Source of the DNA: Planctomycetaceae bacterium
Lineage (GTDB): Bacteria; Planctomycetota; Planctomycetia; Pirellulales; UBA1268
Direction: 5' to 3'
Length of the DNA: 6,642 nucleotides
Assembly: GCA_005789975.1 (NCBI GenBank)
Contig: SXWC01000078.1
Coordinates: 1-6,642, forward strand
The notes below the pieces were generated by a model. That model had not been told where the DNA came from. It was given only the letters and a program-made list of their open reading frames with translations, and made no database searches. This document shows, one piece after another, positions 1 to 6,642 of the stretch. Position numbers and translations under genes: made by a program. Within the stretch, counting starts at the first letter, position 1, and each line of letters begins with the position of its first letter.

Positions 1-616
1 AGCCGCCGACGAACACGGCCGTGGCGGTGCTCCGCGCCGGGTTGACCGACGGGTTGGTGACCGGAATGCTCACCAGGTGGATGAGCGTCAGGCACAGACC
101 GATCGCGATCGGAGCGACCATGCTGCCGGCTTTCTTGTCGGTCGCACCGTGGATCACGAAGAGAAACACGGCCGTCAGCACCGCCTCGATGATGAAGCAA
201 CTCTGCCACGTGTAGCCGCCGCCACCGAGGCTCGCCGCGGGCGAATGGTCGCCGTAGCCGTTCGAGGCGAAGCCGCCGGCGAGCGGATCAAACCCCGGCA
301 GGCCCTTGGCGACGAGATAGAGGATGCCGGCACCGGCGATGCCGCCGGCCACCTGTGCGACCCAGTAGGGAATCAGGTCTTTGGCGGGCAGGCGACCGCT
401 GGCCACGAGGCCGGCCGTCACCGCCGGGTTCAAGTGGCAGCCCGAGATGTGCCCGATGGCCGTGGCCATCGAGAGCACGGTCAGGCCGAAGGCCAGCGAC
501 ACGCCGACGAAGCCGATGCCGAGGTCAGGGTAGGCGGCGGCGAGGACGGCGCTGCCGCAGCCCCCGAGCACAAGCCAAAACGTGCCGATCGCCTCGGCGA
601 GTAGTTTTCCGATCAT
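1..616 (-). CDS. aqpZ: Aquaporin Z (water channel), C-terminus beyond window
   Basis: Inner-membrane MIP-family channel for passive water flux. The 205 visible residues align with E. coli AqpZ from the first residue ([19 protein letters not shown] resembles the E. coli N-terminus). Both pore signatures are present: NPA at 63-65 after HISGCHL, and NPARST at 192-197. The aromatic/arginine filter has Phe43, His180 and Arg195; the fourth position, Thr183 in E. coli, is Pro189 here. The extracellular loop motif GFASNGYG (115-122) is also typical of AqpZ, followed by a slightly longer Gly-rich stretch (131-134). The family is about 230 residues, so roughly 25 C-terminal residues lie beyond base 1. 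The ATG at 616 is preceded by GGAG at 626-629, eight bases upstream, a good ribosome site. It lies downstream of dgkA on the same strand with a 142-base gap that contains its own putative promoter, so it is probably separately transcribed. Water-selective AqpZ is much likelier than a glycerol facilitator because of His180 and the overall match. Confidence 0.96.
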   Translation of the reverse strand, partial: MIGKLLAEAIGTFWLVLGGCGSAVLAAAYPDLGIGFVGVSLAFGLTVLSMATAIGHISGCHLNPAVTAGLVASGRLPAKDLIPYWVAQVAGGIAGAGILYLVAKGLPGFDPLAGGFASNGYGDHSPAASLGGGGYTWQSCFIIEAVLTAVFLFVIHGATDKKAGSMVAPIAIGLCLTLIHLVSIPVTNPSVNPARSTATAVFVGG

Positions 617-636
617 GCGTTTTTCTCCAGAAGGCT

Positions 637-658
637 CACGGCCGCAGGATCGGCCGTG
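637..658 (-). repeat. Inverted repeat in aqpZ leader (possible RNA hairpin)
   Basis: Perfect 7-bp arms (CACGGCC at 637-643 and GGCCGTG at 652-658) enclose an 8-base loop. In the minus-strand transcript the hairpin would sit about eight bases before the GGAG ribosome site of aqpZ. No U-tract follows, so it is not an intrinsic terminator. A structural or translational role is possible, but such repeats also arise by chance at this GC content. Confidence 0.4.
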
Positions 659-684
659 CCGCTCCATGCCCGCGATCGCGAAAC

Positions 685-714
685 ACGCTAGGGCCGCGCC
701 TGGGCCACGGTCAA
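685..714 (-). promoter_or_regulatory. Putative aqpZ promoter
   Basis: Read on the minus strand, TTGACC (709-714, five of six matches to the sigma-70 -35 consensus) is followed after 18 bases by TAGCGT (685-690, three of six for -10). It would start transcription near 678 and give a leader of about 60 bases that includes the 637-658 hairpin. The -35 is good and the -10 is poor, so confidence is modest. Confidence 0.4.
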
Positions 715-758
715 TCGCAATCGCGGCCAAAAACCCCCTGGCCGGCCCCGCGGCGGCG

Positions 759-1148
759 TCAGTCGATGGCCGCCCAGACGTGGGGCACGAAGATCACGAG
801 GCCCACGACGATCGCCCCGGCCACCGTCACGAGCACCGCCGCGCTGGCGGTGTCGAGGGCGTCGCGGATCCGCGGGTCGGGGCCTGTCTCCATCGCCTTG
901 GCCAGCGATTCGATCGAGGTGTTGAAGACCTCGGCCGCCACGACGGCCCCGATCGCGAGCGTCACCAGGCACCATTCCACGGGGCTGATGCCAAACCAGG
1001 CGGAGCAGCCGACCGCCACGGCCGCCACCGGCAGGTGGGCCGCGAAACTCGACTCGCTGGTGACGGCATGGAAGAGGCCGCGAAACGCATCCCCAAACTT
1101 GCGGAGCCACGATCGCGGCGGTGCAGGCGGACACTCGGAGGGGGCCAC
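759..1148 (-). CDS. dgkA: Prokaryotic diacylglycerol/undecaprenol kinase, DgkA family
   Basis: Small integral membrane kinase of 129 residues, normal for the family, which phosphorylates diacylglycerol or undecaprenol with ATP at the inner membrane. The active-site block is recognisable: Glu73, Asn76 and Glu80 in [11 protein letters not shown] match E69, N72 and E76 of E. coli DgkA, Asp99 in LDTASAAVL matches D95, and Glu32 in SESSF matches E28. Three hydrophobic segments are visible, about 38-52, 56-75 and 103-122. The residue matching catalytic Lys94 of E. coli is Leu98. The start is GTG at 1148; there is no in-frame ATG near the N-terminus. The upstream peroxiredoxin stop (1150-1152) is separated from this GTG by one base, so translation is probably coupled, with GAAGG within the end of the upstream gene as a possible ribosome site. 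Lipid specificity (diacylglycerol versus undecaprenol) cannot be told from sequence. Confidence 0.87.
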   Translation of the reverse strand: MAPSECPPAPPRSWLRKFGDAFRGLFHAVTSESSFAAHLPVAAVAVGCSAWFGISPVEWCLVTLAIGAVVAAEVFNTSIESLAKAMETGPDPRIRDALDTASAAVLVTVAGAIVVGLVIFVPHVWAAID

Positions 1149-1149
1149 G

Positions 1150-1680
1150 TCAGCCGACCTTCACGTAGGGGTCGCCCTTCTTCCAATTACAGGGGCAGAG
1201 TTCGTCGCTCTGCAGCGCGTCGAGAACCCGAATCACCTCGGCGACGTTGCGGCCCACGCGGCCCTGGTTGACGTCCACCCACTGGATCACGCCATGCGGA
1301 TCGACGATGAACGTCGCCCGCAGGCAGTAGCCCTCGGTCTTCTCGAGGATGCCGAGCTCGGGGGCGAGTTTCTGGGCGGCGATCAGGGGATATCCGAGAT
1401 TCGTGAGGTCGGCATGGCTTCGCCGCCAGGCGAGGTGCGACCACTCGTTGTCGGTGCTGCCACCGACGACGCTCGTGTCACGGTCGGCAAAGGCCTTGAG
1501 CTGCTTGTTGAACTCGGCGAGTTCCGTCGGACAGACGAACGTGAAGTCCTTCGGATCGAAGAAATAGACCACCCACTTGCCGGCATAGTCGGCGTTGGTC
1601 AACAGTTTCATGTCGTCCTTGCCGGTGCCGCTGCAGGCCTGGCAGGAAAACTGGGGGAAAGAATCGCCGACAGTGAGCAT
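1150..1680 (-). CDS. ahpC: Peroxiredoxin, AhpC-like (2-Cys, mycobacterial AhpC type)
   Basis: Cytosolic thiol peroxidase that reduces H2O2 and organic or nitrogen peroxides. The 176 residues contain the peroxidatic motif DFTFVCPTE (Cys50, with Pro43 and Thr47), catalytic Arg121 in RATFIVDP, and a C-terminal CPCNWKKGDP (Cys162 and Cys164). The arrangement ALQSDELCxCNWxKGDP resembles mycobacterial AhpC, where the two late cysteines act as resolving residues. There are extra cysteines near the N-terminus (Cys13, Cys16) in the pattern CxxCxGxG. An upstream in-frame ATG at 1788 would add 36 residues, but they do not look like peroxiredoxin sequence and would span the promoter; the ATG at 1680 gives the family-typical MLTVGDSFPQF and has GGAG at 1690-1693, nine bases away. 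It is the first gene of a probable two-gene operon with dgkA. The reducing partner (AhpD, thioredoxin or other) is not in the window. Confidence 0.93.
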   Translation of the reverse strand: MLTVGDSFPQFSCQACSGTGKDDMKLLTNADYAGKWVVYFFDPKDFTFVCPTELAEFNKQLKAFADRDTSVVGGSTDNEWSHLAWRRSHADLTNLGYPLIAAQKLAPELGILEKTEGYCLRATFIVDPHGVIQWVDVNQGRVGRNVAEVIRVLDALQSDELCPCNWKKGDPYVKVG

Positions 1681-1756
1681 GCCTCTGATCTCCACGGGAA
1701 TCGACAGGACCGACGGGTATTTTTCGCCACATTTCAACGCTGGCCGTTGCGGTCCG

Positions 1757-1785
1757 AGTGTACGGATGCCGCACCGCCCCTTCAA
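1757..1785 (-). promoter_or_regulatory. Putative promoter of the ahpC-dgkA operon
   Basis: On the minus strand TTGAAG (1780-1785) and TACACT (1757-1762) are separated by exactly 17 bases, each matching four of six sigma-70 consensus positions. Transcription would begin near 1750, leaving a leader of about 70 bases before the ATG at 1680. The same -10 hexamer, TACACT, appears in the feo promoter. Confidence 0.55.
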
Positions 1786-1793
1786 CACGACGC

Positions 1794-1813
1794 GCCGCGG
1801 AGCGCTCCGCGGC
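1794..1813. repeat. Perfect 20-bp palindrome between ahpC and galT
   Basis: GCCGCGGAGC and its reverse complement meet without a spacer, centred between 1803 and 1804. The palindrome lies eight bases upstream of the ahpC -35 and 24 bases before the galT ATG. It could be an operator for one or both divergent genes. Pure G/C composition apart from the A and T flanking its centre makes chance symmetry likelier than in AT-rich DNA, so the function is open. Confidence 0.6.
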
Positions 1814-1837
1814 CTGGGCGGTCATACTAGGCGGGCC

Positions 1838-3895
<2,058 letters not shown>

Positions 3896-3907
<12 letters not shown>

Positions 3908-3924
3908 ACAGGCAACCGCTGAAC
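3896..3924 (+). repeat. Tandem 14-bp repeat across the feoA stop
   Basis: GGCAACCGCTGAAC occurs at 3896-3909 and again at 3911-3924, a period of 15 bases. Each copy includes a TGA in the feoA frame, so the repeat gives feoA a backup stop and makes up most of the feoA-feoB spacer. It looks like a recent slippage or duplication event. Confidence 0.9.
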
Positions 3925-3929
3925 GACGG

Positions 3930-6002
3930 ATGACGATCAGCCCTCTCACCGTGGCATTGCTCGGCAATCCCAACGTCGGCAAAAGCACTCTTTTCACCTC
4001 GCTGGCGGGGATCCCCACGCGGGTGGGCAACTATCCGGGCGTCACGGTCGAGGAGAAGGTCGGCCGCTTCGTGCACCGCGGCCGACAGATCGACCTCGTG
4101 GACCTGCCGGGCACCTACAGCCTCACCCCCCAGAGCCCCGACGAGCGTGTCACGGTCGATGTCCTGCACGGCCGCATCAGCGGCGTGCCACGGCCCGACT
4201 GCCTCGTGGTGGTCGTCGATGCGACGAACCTCGAACGCAATCTCTACCTCGCCACACAGTCGCTCGAGGTCGGCCTGCCCGTCGTCATCGCACTGACGCT
4301 CTCCGATGTCGCCGATCGCCGCGGGATCCAGACCGACGTCGACGAGCTGGGCCGCAGGCTCGGCTGTCCGGTCATTCGCGTGGCGGCGCCGACGGGCGAG
4401 GGCATCGGGACGGTGCGGGATCGGATCCTCGATGCGGTCGCCGCACCGCCGCCACGGCCGCTGCACTTGAGCGGGCCCGCCGCGACGCCGGCCGGGGACA
4501 TCGCCCGATCACCCGCGGCCACCGACGCGATCGCCCGCTACGCGGCGATCGGCAGACTGCTCGAGGGCGTCTCTGCCGCGCCGCGGACCGGCCTGCGGCT
4601 GACCGAAGACCGGATCGACGCCCTGCTCACCCACCGCCTCTGGGGCACGCTCTTTTTTGCCGCCGTGATGCTCGCGATGTTCGCGTCGATCTTCTGGTTG
4701 GCGGCCCCGCTGATGGACCTGATCTCGGCGGGCATGGACGGGCTTTCGACCTTTCTCGCCGGGCTGCTTCCGCCGGGGCCCGTCCGCTCCCTCCTGATCG
4801 ACGGAGTCCTGGCGGGCGTCGCGGGGAGCGTCGTGTTCGTGCCGCAGATCGCGCTGTTGTTCCTGTTCATCGCCATCCTGGAGGGTTGCGGCTACCTCTC
4901 GCGGGCCGCCTTCCTGATGGACAGGCTGCTGGTCGGCGCGGGTCTCAGCGGGAAATCCTTCATTCCGCTCCTCTCGAGTTTCGCCTGCGCGATCCGCGGC
5001 ATCATGGACGCCCGCACGATCGAGAATCGCCGCGATCGGCTGCTCACGATCCTCGTCGCACCGCTGATGAGCTGCTCAGCCAGACTGCCCGTCTACCTGC
5101 TGCTCTGCGGAGCGTTCGTGCCCGAGCGTGCCGCGGGGCTCCCCTGGCTGCCGCTCAAGGCCGTCGTCCTCACCGGCCTCTACGCCCTCGGCGTCGTCGT
5201 CGCGGCTGCCGTGGCGGTCGTCCTCTCGCGAACCGTGTTTCACGGGCCGCCGCAGTCCTTCGTGATGGAGCTGCCGGGCTGGCGGTGGCCGCGTCTGGCG
5301 GTGGTCGTGGAGCGCGCCCGTGAGGCGGCCTGGTCGTTTCTCATGAATGCCGGCACGCTCATCGTGGCGGTGAGCGTCGTGATCTGGGCCCTGATGAACT
5401 ATCCCCGCGACGATCGCGGCATCGATGCCGACGTCGCCGCCCTCCGCACGGTGCTCGAGTCGCGGATCGCCGCTTCCGCCAGCGACGATCCCGAACGGAG
5501 CGACCTCGTCGCCGAACGTGAGTCGCTCGACACGCCGGATGGGCTCGCATCGGCCCGGCGCGGTGCCGCCCAGCGGCAGAGCTTCCTCGGCCGTGCGGGG
5601 CGGTTCGTCGAACCGGTGGTGCGGCCGCTCGGCTGGGACTGGCGGATCGGCTGCGCCGCGATCGCGAGTTTTCCGGCGCGGGAGGTGGTGCTCGGCACGC
5701 TGGGCGTGATCTACAACCTCGGCGACGTCGATCCCGGCGAGGAGGAGGGGGCCACGCTCCTGGCCCGGCGGCTCAAAGCGGCCCGCTGGGACGGCACGAA
5801 TCGCCGCGTGTTCACGCTGCCGGTCGCCCTGTCGATCATGGTGTTCTTCGCGCTGTGTGCCCAGTGCGCGAGCACGCTGGTCGTGATCGGACGCGAGACG
5901 GGCTCGTGGGTCTGGCCTGTGGTCACGTTCGTCTACATGACCGTCCTGGCCTGGCTGGGTGCCTTCGCGATCTACAGGCTCGGTCTGTTTCTCGGCTGGT
6001 GA
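3930..6002 (+). CDS. feoB: Ferrous iron transporter FeoB (GTPase-permease)
   Basis: Inner-membrane Fe(II) uptake protein of 690 residues, at the short end of the family (E. coli 773). N-terminal G domain: G1 GNPNVGKST at 12-20, switch region NYPGVT at 34-39 (Thr39), G3 DLPG at 58-61. The G4 position reads TLSD at 123-126 instead of the usual NxxD, and G5 is probably AAPTGEG. The membrane part starts near residue 240. It holds the first Gate motif, GYLSRAAFLMDRL then SFACAIRGIMDARTI (Cys353, Arg356, Asp360), MSCSARLPVY (380-389), a soluble loop at roughly 490-555, and the second Gate region with SFPAREVVLGTLGVIYNL and FALCAQCAS. The ATG at 3930 puts the P-loop at residue 12, as in homologues; upstream in-frame codons at 3810-3929 overlap feoA. 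No clear ribosome site is seen, so coupling to feoA is likely. The frame is intact, with no sign of decay. Regulation is probably through the 3626-3646 operator. Confidence 0.97.
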   Translation: MTISPLTVALLGNPNVGKSTLFTSLAGIPTRVGNYPGVTVEEKVGRFVHRGRQIDLVDLPGTYSLTPQSPDERVTVDVLHGRISGVPRPDCLVVVVDATNLERNLYLATQSLEVGLPVVIALTLSDVADRRGIQTDVDELGRRLGCPVIRVAAPTGEGIGTVRDRILDAVAAPPPRPLHLSGPAATPAGDIARSPAATDAIARYAAIGRLLEGVSAAPRTGLRLTEDRIDALLTHRLWGTLFFAAVMLAMFASIFWLAAPLMDLISAGMDGLSTFLAGLLPPGPVRSLLIDGVLAGVAGSVVFVPQIALLFLFIAILEGCGYLSRAAFLMDRLLVGAGLSGKSFIPLLSSFACAIRGIMDARTIENRRDRLLTILVAPLMSCSARLPVYLLLCGAFVPERAAGLPWLPLKAVVLTGLYALGVVVAAAVAVVLSRTVFHGPPQSFVMELPGWRWPRLAVVVERAREAAWSFLMNAGTLIVAVSVVIWALMNYPRDDRGIDADVAALRTVLESRIAASASDDPERSDLVAERESLDTPDGLASARRGAAQRQSFLGRAGRFVEPVVRPLGWDWRIGCAAIASFPAREVVLGTLGVIYNLGDVDPGEEEGATLLARRLKAARWDGTNRRVFTLPVALSIMVFFALCAQCASTLVVIGRETGSWVWPVVTFVYMTVLAWLGAFAIYRLGLFLGW

Positions 6003-6003
6003 G

Positions 6004-6192
6004 ATGCAAGACGCCATCGCCATCACCATCTCGGTCGCCGCGGGGGTCTGGCTCGTACGGACCCTCTGGCGGCAGCTGCTCGCCCCGGGGTGCGGCCAGC
6101 CAACCAAGCCCGCCGGGGCCGATGGCTTCATCCCGCTCGACAGCCTGACCAAACAAAAACCGGGGCGTTCCGCAGAACGCCCCGGTCGATGA
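6004..6192 (+). CDS. Small membrane protein, probable FeoB-associated protein
   Basis: A 62-residue reading frame whose ATG follows the feoB stop by a single base (TGA G ATG), which suggests coupled translation. Residues 3-20 (DAIAITISVAAGVWLVRT) form one hydrophobic helix, followed by the basic LWRQLLAPGCGQP and a hydrophilic tail. One N-terminal helix, a short basic region and a GCG-type cysteine at the membrane edge resemble the FeoB-associated Cys-rich membrane protein family, but only one cysteine is present rather than a cluster. The segment GADGFIPLDSLTK (38-50) looks like a real short motif. The last dozen residues (KQKPGRSAERPGR) are encoded by the groEL terminator hairpin on the opposite strand and may be low-constraint sequence. 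No ribosome site is visible apart from the coupling. A chance reading frame cannot be excluded, but position and composition favour a gene. Confidence 0.62.
   Translation: MQDAIAITISVAAGVWLVRTLWRQLLAPGCGQPTKPAGADGFIPLDSLTKQKPGRSAERPGR
6151..6186 (-). terminator. Intrinsic terminator of groEL
   Basis: On the minus strand, an 11-bp perfect stem (arms 6159-6169 and 6176-6186, six-base loop) is followed by TTTTTGTTT. It lies 51 bases beyond the groEL stop, the expected place. On the plus strand the stem is followed by CGATGATTTT, a poor U-tract, so it should act mainly for groEL; it may still slow transcription arriving from feo. It overlaps the last codons of the 6004-6192 reading frame. Confidence 0.85.
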
Positions 6193-6237
6193 TTTTCACC
6201 GCTCCCGCCCGTCTTCCGGCGGCGGTCGAGCCCGGGC

Positions 6238-6642
6238 TCAATACATGTCGTAGTCGCCGCCATGGCCGCCGGCACCACCGGCCTTCGACTTCTGATCCTT
6301 CGGCTTCTCCGCGATGAGCGCGTCGCTCGTCAGCAGCAGCGTCGAGACGCTCGTGGCGTTTTGCAGCGCCGTCCGCGTCACCTTCGCCGGGTCGATGACC
6401 CCTGCCTTGACGAGGTCTTCGTATTCACCCGTGGCCGCGTTGTAACCGTGGTTGCCCGATCCGGAGAGCACCTTTTCGCAGACGATCGAGCCGTCCTGCC
6501 CGGCGTTCGACGCGATCATCGTCACCGGTGCCCGGGAGGCCCGCACCACGATCTGGTAGCCGACGGCCTCGTCCTCCGAGAGCCCCCGCGGCTTCAGCTG
6601 CGAGCAGGCCCGCAGCAGGGCCACGCCACCGCCCGGGAGGAT
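6238..6642 (-). CDS. groL: Chaperonin GroEL, C-terminal part (N-terminus beyond window)
   Basis: The 134 visible residues are the end of the equatorial domain of the 60-kDa chaperonin, which folds proteins in an ATP-driven double ring in the cytosol. The piece opens with [12 protein letters not shown] (nucleotide-binding region), then [13 protein letters not shown] and [42 protein letters not shown], which contains the Asp that matches D495 of E. coli (in VIDP). The C-terminal tail is [15 protein letters not shown]: Gly-rich but without the GGM repeats of E. coli GroEL, and ending in charged and aromatic residues. The frame is intact to the right edge, where roughly 400 residues are missing. 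Whether groES lies upstream cannot be seen. The gene converges on the feo operon and has its own terminator at 6151-6186. Many bacteria of this type carry several groEL copies; which copy this is cannot be judged. Confidence 0.97.
   Translation of the reverse strand: MLPGGGVALLRACSQLKPRGLSEDEAVGYQIVVRASRAPVTMIASNAGQDGSIVCEKVLSGSGNHGYNAATGEYEDLVKAGVIDPAKVTRTALQNATSVSTLLLTSDALIAEKPKDQKSKAGGAGGHGGDYDMY

Noticed and set aside
728..758. Possible terminator after dgkA on the minus strand (GGGGG followed by TTTTT)
   Set aside because: The run of T is present, but the preceding G-rich sequence does not form a convincing stem next to it.
1681..1788. Longer ahpC start at 1788
   Set aside because: The added 36 residues do not resemble peroxiredoxin, and this ATG lies upstream of the predicted -10; the ATG at 1680 has a ribosome site and family-like start.
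355..1830. A 491-codon plus-strand frame over aqpZ, dgkA and ahpC
   Set aside because: Antisense to three well-supported genes and of low-complexity composition.
1..1837. An oxidative-stress island linking aqpZ (as an H2O2 channel), ahpC and other genes
   Set aside because: Only ahpC and dgkA look co-transcribed; aqpZ has its own promoter and its filter is of water type, so no shared function can be supported.
5076..6278. A 400-codon minus-strand frame opposite feoB
   Set aside because: Antisense shadow of feoB; His/Arg/Pro-rich composition and no family motif.

Overview
This GC-rich window carries eight recognisable genes and reads as ordinary core-genome chromosome. The base composition, weak or missing Shine-Dalgarno sites on several genes, the FeoB form and the GroEL tail (ends in Gly/His/Asp/Tyr rather than GGM repeats) suggest a planctomycete, perhaps of the Pirellulales. 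That assignment is inference from protein style; no rRNA or other marker is present.

Layout, left to right. (1) Minus strand, 1-616: most of an AqpZ-type aquaporin, running off the left edge, with its own putative promoter and a leader hairpin. (2) Minus strand, 759-1680: an AhpC-like peroxiredoxin followed after one base by a small diacylglycerol/undecaprenol kinase, apparently one transcript from a good sigma-70-like promoter at 1757-1785. (3) Plus strand, 1838-2863: a GalT-family nucleotidyltransferase, divergent from the peroxiredoxin; the shared intergenic region holds a perfect 20-bp palindrome. (4) Minus strand, 2860-3558: BioD, whose stop codon overlaps the GalT stop. (5) Plus strand, 3680-6192: a ferrous iron uptake operon, feoA-feoB plus a small one-helix membrane protein, behind a promoter with a 21-bp Fur-box-like inverted repeat just downstream of the predicted start of transcription. 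(6) Minus strand, 6238 to the right edge: the C-terminal part of GroEL; its strong intrinsic terminator lies inside the 3' end of the small feo-linked reading frame.

How they work together: only the feo genes form an evident functional unit (FeoB the GTPase-gated Fe(II) permease, FeoA its small SH3-like partner, the third protein a probable accessory), with likely iron-responsive repression. The other genes are separate housekeeping or stress functions (water flux, peroxide removal, lipid phosphorylation, sugar-nucleotide chemistry, biotin synthesis, protein folding). I see no mobile element, CRISPR array, tRNA or rRNA, and no gene-free stretch over 300 bases. The points most worth a second look are the feo operator, the altered G4 motif and pore-motif residue in FeoB, the terminator-encoded tail of the small feo protein, the palindrome before galT, and the DnaJ-like cysteine motif in the peroxiredoxin. 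No wholly new system is evident.
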